The notes under the pieces are model-generated. The model saw only the letters and a program-made list of their open reading frames with translations, did no database searches and was not told the origin of the DNA. Source: 73-13 sp035555435 (GTDB taxonomy: Bacteria > Actinomycetota > Actinomycetes > Actinomycetales > Microbacteriaceae). Taken from it: a DNA stretch of 64,000 nt. Numbering within the stretch: the first letter of the stretch is position 1; every line of letters starts with the position of its first letter. A program made the position numbers and the translations under genes. Location of the stretch: assembly GCA_035555435.1 (NCBI GenBank), contig DATMGN010000062.1:62001-126000 (forward strand), written 5' to 3'. Positions 50,419-58,962 of this stretch are shown here, piece by piece.

Positions 50419-51498
50419 TCAGCAGATCGACTCGGCGGCCGCGGCGCGGGCCCACGCGTCGGCGGCGAGCACCGACTCGAGCGTGAGCTCCGCGCGGTCG
50501 GGATCGTGGCGGTCGACGACGCGCTCGATCGTGTCGACGATGTCGAGGAACGCGATGCGGCCGTCGTGGAAGGCGTCGACGGCGACCTCGTTCGCGGCGT
50601 TGAACACCGCGGGATACGTGCCGCCGGCCGCGCCCACACGCTTGGCGAGCGAGAGAGCCGGGAACGCGACGTGATCGACGGGCTCGAAGGTCCAGGTCGC
50701 AGACCGCATCCAGTCGAGCGGCTCGCCGACGCCGGGCACCCGGTCGGGCCAGGCGAGACCGAGCGAGATCGGCAGCCGCATGTCGGGCGGCGAGGCCTGC
50801 GCCAGCGTCGACCCGTCGACGAACTCGACCATCGAGTGGACGATCGACTGCGGGTGCACGACGACGTCGATGTGCTCGTACTCGACGCCGAACAGCAGGT
50901 GGGCCTCGATGACCTCCAATCCCTTGTTGACGAGTGTCGCGGAGTTCGTGGTGACGACTCGGCCCATGTCCCAGGTGGGGTGCGCGAGCGCCTCGGCGGG
51001 TGTGACGCCGGCGAGCGACGCGCGGCGGCGACCGCGGAACGGCCCGCCCGACGCGGTGAGGACGAGTCGGGCGACCTCCGCGGGCGCGCCGGCGCGCAGC
51101 GCCTGCGCGATCGCGCTGTGCTCCGAGTCGACGGGGACGATCTGTCCGGGTGCGGCGGCGCGCGTGACGAGCTCGCCGCCGATGATGAGGGACTCCTTGT
51201 TGGCAAGCGCGAGCGACGCCCCAGACGCGAGCGCCGCGAGCGTCGGCGCGAGGCCGACCGCCCCTGTGATGCCGTTGAGCACGACGTCGGCCTGCGTGTC
51301 CCCGACCAGGCGCACCGCGTCCTCGGCGCCGAGCGCGGTCGCGGCGACCGCGAACTCCGCGGCCTGCTCGGCCAGGAGCCCGGCGTTCTGCCCCGCTGCG
51401 AGGCCGACGACCTCGAACCGGTCGCGGTTCGCGCGGATGACGTCGAGCGCCTGCGTCCCGATCGAGCCGGTGCTGCCGAGGATCAGGACGCGCCGCAT
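50419..51498 (-). CDS. dxr: 1-deoxy-D-xylulose 5-phosphate reductoisomerase
   Basis: A 359-residue NADPH-dependent enzyme making MEP from DXP. The Rossmann start is LILGSTGSIGTQALDVI. VDSEHSAIAQAL holds the metal-binding Asp and Glu region, TASGGPFRGR is the substrate loop, and NKGLEVIEAHLLFGVEYEHIDVVVHPQSIVHSMVE is the classic DXR signature. ATG at 51496-51498 follows TAACGT (51505-51510) by 6 nt, so it is probably leaderless. It heads the ancestral minus-strand series. A 1-nt-precise convergence with the microprotein gene ends it. Confidence 0.97.
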   Translation of the reverse strand: MRRVLILGSTGSIGTQALDVIRANRDRFEVVGLAAGQNAGLLAEQAAEFAVAATALGAEDAVRLVGDTQADVVLNGITGAVGLAPTLAALASGASLALANKESLIIGGELVTRAAAPGQIVPVDSEHSAIAQALRAGAPAEVARLVLTASGGPFRGRRRASLAGVTPAEALAHPTWDMGRVVTTNSATLVNKGLEVIEAHLLFGVEYEHIDVVVHPQSIVHSMVEFVDGSTLAQASPPDMRLPISLGLAWPDRVPGVGEPLDWMRSATWTFEPVDHVAFPALSLAKRVGAAGGTYPAVFNAANEVAVDAFHDGRIAFLDIVDTIERVVDRHDPDRAELTLESVLAADAWARAAAAESIC

Positions 51499-51538
51499 GC
51501 CCCCACGTTACGGTCCCGGGGCGGGCGGCGCGACGCGC

Positions 51539-52558
51539 CTACTCGTAGGAGACGATGTGCACGAGGAACACGAGCGTGCGACCGGTCGGCGAGGTCGGGT
51601 CCGACTCGTCGACGGCGCCCGGGTAGCCGTACTCCGGCGGGATCACGACGAGGACGGTCGAGCCGACCTGCTGGCCGACGATCGCGGCGGCGAAGCCCTC
51701 GATGACGCCGTTCGTCGGGAAGCTCGCCGCGGCGCCGCGGGCGTAGCTGCTGTCGAAGACCTCCCCCGTCTCCCAGTTCATGCCGAGGTAGTCGACGGTG
51801 ACGGTCGCGGGATTCGGCACGATGCCCCCGTCGCCCTCCTCCAGGACGGCGAGCATGAGCTGCGTGGGCGCCGGGGAGTCCGGCAGCGTGATGGTCGGCA
51901 TCGTGCCGCTCAGGTCGACGACGGGCACGTCGGTCGTCCAGGGGCTGACGCTCGGGAGCTCGGTCGGCCCTTCCGGCGTCGTGCCGGACGAGCCCGAGTC
52001 GCTCGCGGTCGTCTCGACGCTCAGCACGTCGATGACGAGCAGCAGCGACTGGCCGGCCTCGAGCCCGACGTCGGGCGCGCCGTCGGCGCCGAAGCCGTCG
52101 ACGGGCGGGACGACGCCGACGATCCGGGAGCCGGCGGTCGAGCAGCGCAGCGTCGACTCCATGCCGGTGACGGACGTGCCGGTCTGGAAGACGAACGGCA
52201 GCGGGTCGGCGGCGAGATCGTGCGAGTCCTCGATGAGCTCACCGGTCGCGCCGTTGTAGAGCGCGTAGTACAGGTCGGCGGTCCGGCCGTCCTCGAGCGG
52301 GTCGCCGGCGCCCTCGATGAGCACCGAGCGCTGCGTCGTCGTGACCTCGAGCGGGAAGTCGCCGTCGACGGTGACCGCGGCCCCGAGGTCGCCGGTGACG
52401 GTGACCGACTCGGAGGCGGCGCCCGGCGCGGTCGGCACGCAGGTCGCGGCGGAGCTCGGGGTCGCCCCGGGGGTCGGCGCCGCGCAAGCGGTCAGCGTAG
52501 CGACGGTGAGCGTCGCGGTGAGGGCGGTCGAGAGGGTGATCGGCAGGGTTCGTCGCAC
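51539..52558 (-). CDS. FKBP-type peptidyl-prolyl isomerase lipoprotein with two FKBP-like domains
   Basis: A 339-residue lipoprotein. Signal peptide with lipobox LTAC (Cys25), then a first FKBP-like domain (about 50-200) that lacks the typical active-site residues, a Ser/Pro-rich linker, and a canonical C-terminal FKBP domain. The latter shows VTVDYLGMNWETGEVFDSSYARG and PPEYGYPG. It probably assists folding of exported proteins. The first domain aligns with the whole mature part of the next gene (52651-53169), so that gene is a one-domain paralogue. The start is GTG at 52556-52558, 6 nt after TAGCGT (52565-52570). Confidence 0.88.
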   Translation of the reverse strand: MRRTLPITLSTALTATLTVATLTACAAPTPGATPSSAATCVPTAPGAASESVTVTGDLGAAVTVDGDFPLEVTTTQRSVLIEGAGDPLEDGRTADLYYALYNGATGELIEDSHDLAADPLPFVFQTGTSVTGMESTLRCSTAGSRIVGVVPPVDGFGADGAPDVGLEAGQSLLLVIDVLSVETTASDSGSSGTTPEGPTELPSVSPWTTDVPVVDLSGTMPTITLPDSPAPTQLMLAVLEEGDGGIVPNPATVTVDYLGMNWETGEVFDSSYARGAAASFPTNGVIEGFAAAIVGQQVGSTVLVVIPPEYGYPGAVDESDPTSPTGRTLVFLVHIVSYE

Positions 52559-52650
52559 CCGGTGACGCTATCCGCCGCGGCTATGGGCCGCCTGTGCGCG
52601 GGCTGGTCGTCACCGGATCGTGACGTCGGCGGGCCCTGCCGCCGCCGGAC

Positions 52651-53169
52651 TCAGCCGACGGCGGTGACGTCGGCGATGAGCAGCAGCGGCACGTCGGCGG
52701 GGAAGCCGGCCGGCGCCTCCTGGAAGCCCTCCGACGCGGGGATGATCGCGACGATCCGGGTGTTCGGCGTCGCGCAGGTGAGCGCCTTGACGACACCGAC
52801 GGGCGTCTGCGCGGGGTCGAGCACGAACGACTCGGTCCCGGGCACCGAGGTGATGATCTCGTCGCCGTTCGCGCCGTTGAAGATCGTGTAGTGCGCGGTG
52901 ACGGTCTGTCCCGCGGTCGCAGCGGGGGCGTCGTCGCCCTCCATGCTGACGTGGCGCTGGGTCGAGGTGACCTTGAGGTACTCGCTCGAGATGTTCTGCA
53001 CCATGATGTCGTCGCCGAAGCCGCCGACGACGGCGAGCAGCGCCGTTTCCGGTCCGTCGGGTGTCGGCTCGCACGCGGCGGTCGTGGCTCCCCCGCTCGG
53101 GGCGGCGCAGCCGGTGAGGGTGAGCGCGAGAGCGGCGGCGGGGACGAGGCAGAACGCGATGCGGTGCAT
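52651..53169 (-). CDS. FKBP-like lipoprotein, single domain
   Basis: A 172-residue lipoprotein with lipobox LTGC (Cys21). The mature domain resembles the N-terminal half of the larger FKBP lipoprotein next door: GQTVTAHYTIFNGANGDEI against GRTADLYYALYNGATGELI, and TRIVAIIPASEGF against SRIVGVVPPVDGF. The aromatic active-site residues of FKBP appear missing, so it may be a chaperone or binding domain without isomerase activity. ATG at 53167-53169 follows TACGTT (53177-53182) by 7 nt. The gap of 92 nt to the next gene shows no terminator. Confidence 0.8.
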   Translation of the reverse strand: MHRIAFCLVPAAALALTLTGCAAPSGGATTAACEPTPDGPETALLAVVGGFGDDIMVQNISSEYLKVTSTQRHVSMEGDDAPAATAGQTVTAHYTIFNGANGDEIITSVPGTESFVLDPAQTPVGVVKALTCATPNTRIVAIIPASEGFQEAPAGFPADVPLLLIADVTAVG

Positions 53170-53213
53170 GATTCTGAACGTAGTGGTCGCGGACCCATCG
53201 CCGGTATCGGGAT

Positions 53214-53681
53214 TTATCCCGATTCGACGCTCGGCTCGTGGGTCACGGGGAAGTTGACGGAGTTCGCGATGAAGCACAGCCGCTGCGCCTCCTCGTGCGC
53301 GTCGAGGGCGTCCTCGGGGTCGCCCGCGGCGATCCGCACGCGGGGACGCAGCACGACGGACACGAAGCGCCCGCCGTCGCCCTCCTGGCGCATGGTGCCG
53401 ACGGCGTCGTCCTCGTAGCCGGTGACGACGATGCCCCGCTTCACGGCGACGTGCAGGTAGGACAGCATGTGGCACTGCGAGAGGGCGGCGAGCAGCAGCT
53501 CCTCGGGGTTCCATCGCTCCGCGTCGCCGTGGAACGGCTTGTCGCTGCTGCCCTCGATCGGGTGCGCGTTGCCCTCGGCGGTGACGAGGTGTGCGCGCGA
53601 GTAGTCGCGGTAGCCGCTCGTGCCGGTGCCCCGGTCGCCCTGCCACCGCACCTGGACCGAATAGTGGTGGTCGCGCTCCAT
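53214..53681 (-). CDS. OsmC-family protein
   Basis: A 155-residue member of the OsmC/Ohr family of thiol peroxidases. The two active-site cysteines are in LLLAALSQCHMLSYL and AQRLCFIANSV, with the family-conserved Arg near the N-terminus likely in YSVQVRWQGDRG. It is most like the OsmC/YhfA-type subfamily, which reduces organic hydroperoxides; substrate preference is not certain. ATG at 53679-53681 lies 6 nt after TACGGT (53688-53693), and that -10 overlaps the gabT -10 on the other strand. Confidence 0.9.
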   Translation of the reverse strand: MERDHHYSVQVRWQGDRGTGTSGYRDYSRAHLVTAEGNAHPIEGSSDKPFHGDAERWNPEELLLAALSQCHMLSYLHVAVKRGIVVTGYEDDAVGTMRQEGDGGRFVSVVLRPRVRIAAGDPEDALDAHEEAQRLCFIANSVNFPVTHEPSVESG

Positions 53682-53704
53682 CGCTTAACCGTACGCTGAT
53701 CGCC
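53682..53704. promoter_or_regulatory. Back-to-back leaderless promoters of osmC and gabT
   Basis: The whole intergenic region is 23 bp. TACGGT (53688-53693, minus strand) serves the OsmC gene with a 6-nt spacer to its ATG. TACGCT (53692-53697, plus strand) serves gabT with a 7-nt spacer. The two -10 hexamers share the TA at 53692-53693, so the promoters should exclude each other. Each -35 would lie inside the opposite gene. Confidence 0.65.
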
Positions 53705-55045
53705 ATGAGCGACACGAGTGTCACGGGCGCGGATCTCGAGCTGAGCCGGAGCGTCGTCACCGACATCCCCGGTCCGCGCTCTCGCGCCCTGCACGAGCGC
53801 CGGGCCGCGGTCGTCGCCCGCGGCGTGTCGCTCGGCGCGCCCGTGTATGCGGCCCGCGCGCACGGCGGCATCATCGAGGACGTCGACGGCAACCGGCTGC
53901 TCGACCTGACCTCCGGCATCGGGGTGGTGACGGTCGGCCACACGGATCGGCACGTCGTCGCGGCGGCGCGGGAGGAGCTCGGCCGGATCACGCACACGAT
54001 GTTCCCGACGGTGCCGTACGAGTCGTACGTGCGGGTCGCGGAGCTGCTCGCCGAGCACACGCCGGGCGACTTCGCGAAGAAGTCGGTCATCGTGACGACG
54101 GGCGCCGAGGCGGTGGAGAACGCCGTGAAGATCGCGCGTCGGCACACGCGGCGCACCGGCGTGGCCGTCCTCGACCACGCCTACCACGGCCGCACGAACC
54201 TGACGATGGCGATGACGTTCAAGGCGCATCCGTACTCGGCGGGCTTCGGGCCGTTCGCGGGCGATGTCTTCCGCGCGCCCGGCTCGTACCCGTTCCGCGA
54301 CGGGCTGAGCGGTCCCGAGGCCGCGAAGCGCACGATCGCGCATCTCGAGAAGATCGTCGGCTCAGAGAACCTCGCCTGCATCGTGATCGAGCCGATCCAG
54401 GGCGAGGGCGGCTTCATCGTCCCGGCCGACGGCTACCTGCCGGCGATCGCCGCGTGGGCACGGGACAACGGCGTCGTCTTCGTCGCCGACGAGATCCAGT
54501 CGGGCATGGCGCGCACGGGCTACTGGTACGCGGTCGATCACGAGGGCGTCGTGCCTGATCTGGTGACGACGGCGAAGGGCATCGCGGGCGGGCTGCCACT
54601 CGCGGCGGTCACGGGCCGTGCTGAGATCATGGACACGCCGGGGCCCGGCGGCCTCGGCGGCACATTCGGTGGGAACCCGGTCGCCTGCGCCGCCGCCGTC
54701 GCCGTCATCGATCGGATCGAGGCGGGCGGGCTGCTCGAGCGCGCCCGCGCGATCGGCGACCTGCTGCTGCCCGAGCTGCGCAGGCTGCAGTCGCGGTTCC
54801 CGGTGATCGGCGATGTGCGCGGGCGCGGCGCGATGCTCGCGGTCGAGCTCGTGGACCCGCCGACCGGGGAGCCGGACGCGGCCGCGGTCGGCGCGATCAT
54901 CGCGTTCGCCATCCAGCACGGCGTCGTGCTGCTGTCGGCGGGCTCGGACGGCAACGTGCTGCGCCTCCTGCCGAACCTCGCGACGTCTGACGAGCTGCTG
55001 CTCGAGGGCGTCTCGGTGCTCGAGGCGGCGCTCGCCGCACGCTGA
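53705..55045 (+). CDS. gabT: 4-aminobutyrate aminotransferase
   Basis: A 446-residue class III PLP aminotransferase transferring the amino group of GABA to 2-oxoglutarate. GAEAVENAVKIARR starts the cofactor domain, DEIQSGMARTG holds the PLP-ring Asp (262), TTAKGIAGGLP carries the Schiff-base Lys (291), and GTFGGNPVACAAA follows. Family relatives also use ornithine or beta-alanine, but the sequence layout is GabT. ATG at 53705 is leaderless by its TACGCT spacing. The polyamine transporter operon is 1 kb away, so it may process GABA formed from putrescine. Convergent with the quinone reductase 21 nt downstream. Confidence 0.93.
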   Translation: MSDTSVTGADLELSRSVVTDIPGPRSRALHERRAAVVARGVSLGAPVYAARAHGGIIEDVDGNRLLDLTSGIGVVTVGHTDRHVVAAAREELGRITHTMFPTVPYESYVRVAELLAEHTPGDFAKKSVIVTTGAEAVENAVKIARRHTRRTGVAVLDHAYHGRTNLTMAMTFKAHPYSAGFGPFAGDVFRAPGSYPFRDGLSGPEAAKRTIAHLEKIVGSENLACIVIEPIQGEGGFIVPADGYLPAIAAWARDNGVVFVADEIQSGMARTGYWYAVDHEGVVPDLVTTAKGIAGGLPLAAVTGRAEIMDTPGPGGLGGTFGGNPVACAAAVAVIDRIEAGGLLERARAIGDLLLPELRRLQSRFPVIGDVRGRGAMLAVELVDPPTGEPDAAAVGAIIAFAIQHGVVLLSAGSDGNVLRLLPNLATSDELLLEGVSVLEAALAAR

Positions 55046-55066
55046 ACGGCAGGGCCGCGCCCGCAC

Positions 55067-56008
55067 TCAGTGGGTCAGCACGACCTTGCCGCCCGCGTGC
55101 CCGCCGTCGACGACGTCGAACGCGGCGCGGTAGTCGTCGAAGGCGTGCGTCGCGACGACGGGGACGACGAGCTCCCCCGTGCCCGCGAGGCGCAGCAGCT
55201 CGGGGCGCGCGGCATTGCGCAGCGCCTCCGACGCGCGGTCGGCGCCGCCGATCGCCTTGCCCCCCCCGGCGAGGATCACGGGACTGCCCGTGATCGTGAT
55301 GATCCGCGACCCGTTCGGCACGAGCGCGACCGACGCGCTCGCCGAGTCGTCGCCCCCGTACGTGTCGACCGCGGCGTCGAAGGGCCCGAGCTCCGCGAGT
55401 CGCTCCCGCAGCCCCTCGCCGTAGACGACGGGCTCGACGCCGAGCTCGCGCAGCTCCGCGTGCCGATGCTCGGCCGCGGTCCCGACGACGCGCGCACCGC
55501 GCAGTCGCGCGAGCTGCGCGATCGCGCGTCCCACGCTCCCGGAGACGCCGTGCACGAGCAGCGTCTCGCCGCCGACGAGCTCCGCGCTCTGGATCGCGTC
55601 CTCGGCGGTGGCGCCGACGAGCAGCACCCCGGCGGCCTGCTCGAAGCCGAGCCCGGCCGGCTTCTGCAGCACATCCTTCGCGGGCACGGTGAGCTCGCTC
55701 GCGTGCGCGCCGTTGACGCGGAAGACGACGACCTCGTCGCCGACCGAGATGGGGACGTCGTCCGCACCCACGAGCCCCTCGGCGCCGACGGCGCGCGCGA
55801 CGCCGGCCGCCTCGAAGCCGATCCGCAGCGGCAGCCGCTCGGGATCGTCGCCGCGGTAGCCGGAGCCGAGCTTGAGGTCCACAGGGTTAATGCCGGAGGC
55901 GCGCACCTCGATGACGACCTCGTCACTGCCTGGCTCGCGGGCCGCGACGTCGATGATGTCCAGATGCTCAGGTCCGCCGTAGCGGGCGAAGACGATGGCG
56001 CGGGGCAT
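55067..56008 (-). CDS. Zinc-independent NADPH:quinone oxidoreductase-family protein
   Basis: A 313-residue medium-chain reductase of the quinone reductase (QOR) branch. The N-terminal GroES-like domain has ASGINPVDLKLGSG. There is no catalytic or structural zinc Cys set. The Rossmann domain follows (LLVHGVSGSVGRAIAQLARLRGARVVG), consistent with NADPH binding. The substrate is unknown; quinones or alpha,beta-unsaturated carbonyls are typical. ATG at 56006-56008 follows TAGCGT (56015-56020) by 6 nt (leaderless). It stands 40 nt from the pot operon but has its own start signal. Confidence 0.9.
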   Translation of the reverse strand: MPRAIVFARYGGPEHLDIIDVAAREPGSDEVVIEVRASGINPVDLKLGSGYRGDDPERLPLRIGFEAAGVARAVGAEGLVGADDVPISVGDEVVVFRVNGAHASELTVPAKDVLQKPAGLGFEQAAGVLLVGATAEDAIQSAELVGGETLLVHGVSGSVGRAIAQLARLRGARVVGTAAEHRHAELRELGVEPVVYGEGLRERLAELGPFDAAVDTYGGDDSASASVALVPNGSRIITITGSPVILAGGGKAIGGADRASEALRNAARPELLRLAGTGELVVPVVATHAFDDYRAAFDVVDGGHAGGKVVLTH

Positions 56009-56048
56009 GCCGCCACGCTAGTCCCTCGCGGTCGGGGATGCCCGTGGG

Positions 56049-56843
56049 TTACCGGGTGATGCCGAGCCGCTTTCGGCGGGCCGCCGCGGCGAGCTGCGCG
56101 ATGACGACCGCGACGATCGCGAGGATGAAGATCGCCGAGGCGATGACGTTCGCCTCCGCCGGCGGGGTCTTCTTCGTGTAGATCCACAGCGGGAACGTCG
56201 TCACCTGGCCCGCGTTGAACTTCGTGATGATGAAGTCGTCGAAGCTCAGCGCGAAGGACAGCAGCGCCGCGGCGATGATGCCGGGCAGCAGCAGCGGCAG
56301 CGTGATGCGCCAGAACACCTGCTTCGCGGAGCCGTACAGGTCGCGGCCGGCCTCCTCGAGCGAGGGGTCGAGCGAGGCGACGCGCGCCTTGACGGTCACG
56401 ACGACGAACGACAGGCAGAACAGCGCGTGGACGATGACGATCGTCCAGAAGCCCTTCGGCACGCCGACCGCGAGGAACTGTGCCGCGAGCCCCGCACCGA
56501 GGACGACCTCGGGGGTCGCGAGCGGCAGGAAGAGCAGCAGGCTCGTCGTGCTGCGCCCGCGGAACCGGTAGCGGCCGAGCGCGATCGCGAGCAGGGTCCC
56601 GAGCACGGTCGCGATGACCGTCGCGACGAGGCCGACCGCGATGCTCGTCCCGAAGGCCTCGCAGATCCCTTGCGCGTCGCAGACCCCGAGCCAGTTCTCG
56701 AGCGTCCAGCCGTTCCAGATCGAGTTATTGCGGCGCGAGTTGTTGAAGCTGTAGATGATGACGTACACGATCGGCGTCACGAGGAAGACGAGCGCGAGCG
56801 CGACGTAGAGCGGCAGCAGCCACTTGCCGAGCGAGAGCTTCAC
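56049..56843 (-). CDS. potC: Spermidine/putrescine ABC transporter permease
   Basis: A 264-residue inner membrane permease with six helices and the EAA loop (SLEEAGRDLYGSAKQVFWRITLPLLLPGI), which docks on the ATPase. It resembles PotC/PotI rather than PotB by length and position. The start is GTG at 56841-56843 with GGAGGAAC upstream, overlapping the potB stop (GTGA). It is the last gene of a tightly overlapped operon potD-potA-potB-potC. The exact polyamine substrate is inferred from the family. Confidence 0.93.
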   Translation of the reverse strand: MKLSLGKWLLPLYVALALVFLVTPIVYVIIYSFNNSRRNNSIWNGWTLENWLGVCDAQGICEAFGTSIAVGLVATVIATVLGTLLAIALGRYRFRGRSTTSLLLFLPLATPEVVLGAGLAAQFLAVGVPKGFWTIVIVHALFCLSFVVVTVKARVASLDPSLEEAGRDLYGSAKQVFWRITLPLLLPGIIAAALLSFALSFDDFIITKFNAGQVTTFPLWIYTKKTPPAEANVIASAIFILAIVAVVIAQLAAAARRKRLGITR

Positions 56844-57760
56844 AGGAGTTCCTCCGTCCCGGCGCGGCGGACGTAGATCGCGACGATGACGAGCACGATG
56901 CCCATGAGCAGCGCCGACAGGGCGGCCGCGATCGGATACTGCTGGCTCTCCAGGAAGGTGCGGTCGATGACGTTGCCGACCATCGCCGTCTGGGGGCTGC
57001 CGAGGTAGATCTGCGACGCGTTGATGTAGTCGCCCGCGGCGGGGATGAACGTCAGCAGCGTCCCGGACACGACGCCGGGCAGTGAGAGCGGGAGCGTGAC
57101 CTTCCAGAACGTCGTCGCCGGCGGCGCGTAGAGATCGCTGCCCGCCTCGAGGTAGCGGCGATCGAGGCGCTCGAGCGAGGCGTAGATGGGGAGCACCATG
57201 AACGGCAGGAAGTTGTAGGTGAGTCCGAACACGACTGAGAACGGCGTGCCAACGATCGTCTGGTCGGCCGGCAGCCAGCCGAGGCCGTGGAGCGACTGCG
57301 CGATCCAGTTGTTCTCGCCCAGGATCTGCTTCCAGGCGAGGGTGCGCAGCAGGAATGAGATGAAGAAGGGCGCGATGACGAGCGTCAGCGTCAGCGCCTG
57401 GATCATCGGCCACTTCCGCGCCGTCACGCCGATGAAGTAGGCGACGGGATAGCCGATCACGAGCGCCGCGAGCGTCGCGATGATCGCGTAGGTGAACGAG
57501 CGCAGGATGTGCGGCCAGTACGACTCGATCGCGACGACGTAGTTCGCCCAGTTGAACGCCTGGATGTACTCGCCCTTGCCGGCGCCTTCGGGTGCGATCT
57601 GCAGGCTGGTGAGCAGCAGCGAGACGAGCGGCGCGAGGAAGAACAGCGCGAGGTACGCGAGTCCGGGCGCGAGCAGGCCGATCGCGATCCAGCTCTTCTT
57701 GAGCGGCGCGGGCTCGGCGACGGCTGCGGCACCTCCCCCGCCGAACGCCGCGAAGGCCAT
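56840..57760 (-). CDS. potB: Spermidine/putrescine ABC transporter permease
   Basis: A 306-residue membrane permease with six helices and an EAA loop (LERLDRRYLEAGSDLYAPPATTFWKVTLPLSLPGVVSG) near residue 200. A 20-residue Gly/Ala-rich N-terminal stretch precedes the first helix. ATG at 57758-57760 overlaps the potA stop by one base (TGATG), and its stop overlaps the potC start. It forms the translocation pore with PotC. Confidence 0.93.
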   Translation of the reverse strand: MAFAAFGGGGAAAVAEPAPLKKSWIAIGLLAPGLAYLALFFLAPLVSLLLTSLQIAPEGAGKGEYIQAFNWANYVVAIESYWPHILRSFTYAIIATLAALVIGYPVAYFIGVTARKWPMIQALTLTLVIAPFFISFLLRTLAWKQILGENNWIAQSLHGLGWLPADQTIVGTPFSVVFGLTYNFLPFMVLPIYASLERLDRRYLEAGSDLYAPPATTFWKVTLPLSLPGVVSGTLLTFIPAAGDYINASQIYLGSPQTAMVGNVIDRTFLESQQYPIAAALSALLMGIVLVIVAIYVRRAGTEELL

Positions 57761-58962
57761 CAGCCCTCCCCGAGCTCGTCGAGCAGCTCTCGCCTCGTCT
57801 GCTGCGCGAGCGACCCCGTCGAGGTGTCGTCGATGAAGCGGTCCTCGCCCGGCGGCTCGTCGATGAGGCCGAAACCGTGCTCGACCTGCCAGGCGACCCA
57901 GACCTCGGCGCCGACCTGGGCCACGGGACCGAACGCCATGTTCTGCGCGAAGACGACGATCTCGCCGAGCCCGGGCACGGCGACCGTGTACTGCGTGCTG
58001 ACGCCCGAGAACGACACGTCGGTCACCCGCCCGGGGCCGAGCGCGTTGATCCCCGCCTGCGGCTCGGGCGCGCTCTCGTGCAGGACGAGCTTCTCGGGGC
58101 GCACGCCGATCGTGATCGTGCCCGTGTGGCGCTGCGCACGCCCCTTGGGGACCGCGACCTTGACCCCGGCGACCTCGACGACGATCACGTCGCCCGTGTC
58201 GCTCATGACGTCGCCCGTGAAGAGGTTGGACTGACCGAGGAAGTTCGCGACGAACGCGGTCCTCGGCAGCTCGTAGAGGTCCTCCGGCGAGCCCATCTGC
58301 TCTATCTCGCCCTTGTTCATGACGGCGACCGTGTCGGCCATCGTCATGGCCTCCTCCTGGTCATGCGTCACGTGCAGGAACGTCAGCCCGACCTCGCTCT
58401 GGATCGCTTTGAGCTCGAGCTGCATCTGCCGGCGCAGCTTGAGGTCGAGCGCCCCGAGGGGCTCGTCGAGCAGCAGCAGGGCCGGCCGGTTGACGACGGC
58501 GCGGGCGAGCGCGACGCGTTGCTGCTGCCCCCCGGACAGCTGCGCGGGCTTGCGCTGGGCGAGGTGGTCGAGCTCGACGAGCTGGAGCGCCTCGTGGGCC
58601 CTCGCGATCGCGTTCGGGATCCGGCGTCGCTTGAGGCCGAACGCGACGTTCTCCAGCACCGTCATGTGCGGGAAGAGGGCGTAGGACTGGAAGACCGTGT
58701 TGACGGGGCGGCGGAACGGCTTGACGTCGGTGACGTCCTTGCCGCCGATCAGGATGCGACCGCTCGTGGGCTGCTCGAGGCCCGCGACCAGTCGCAACGT
58801 CGTCGTCTTGCCGCAGCCCGAGGGGCCGAGCAGGGCGAAGAACGAGCCCGCGGGGATCGTGAGATCGAGCGACTCGATCGCGGTGAATCCGGGGAATCGC
58901 TTGTGGATGCCGACGAGCTCGAGGTCCGCGCCGGCCTCCGCGAAGGCGCCGGGCGACGCCAT
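57760..58962 (-). CDS. potA: Spermidine/putrescine ABC transporter ATP-binding protein
   Basis: A 400-residue ATPase. Walker A GPSGCGKTT (46-54), Q-loop VFQSYALFPHM, signature LSGGQQQRVALARA, Walker B LLLLDEPLGALD and switch His in THDQEEAMTMAD are all present. A C-terminal TOBE/OB regulatory domain (about 250-370) follows. ATG at 58960-58962 overlaps the potD stop by one base. Extended frames upstream are antisense-like and excluded. Confidence 0.95.
   Translation of the reverse strand: MASPGAFAEAGADLELVGIHKRFPGFTAIESLDLTIPAGSFFALLGPSGCGKTTTLRLVAGLEQPTSGRILIGGKDVTDVKPFRRPVNTVFQSYALFPHMTVLENVAFGLKRRRIPNAIARAHEALQLVELDHLAQRKPAQLSGGQQQRVALARAVVNRPALLLLDEPLGALDLKLRRQMQLELKAIQSEVGLTFLHVTHDQEEAMTMADTVAVMNKGEIEQMGSPEDLYELPRTAFVANFLGQSNLFTGDVMSDTGDVIVVEVAGVKVAVPKGRAQRHTGTITIGVRPEKLVLHESAPEPQAGINALGPGRVTDVSFSGVSTQYTVAVPGLGEIVVFAQNMAFGPVAQVGAEVWVAWQVEHGFGLIDEPPGEDRFIDDTSTGSLAQQTRRELLDELGEG

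Noticed and set aside
48964..50455. N-terminal extension of rseP to 50455
   Set aside because: It is antisense to the lyase gene, and the GTG at 48964 has a strong GAGGAGGGG site directly ahead of the first membrane helix.
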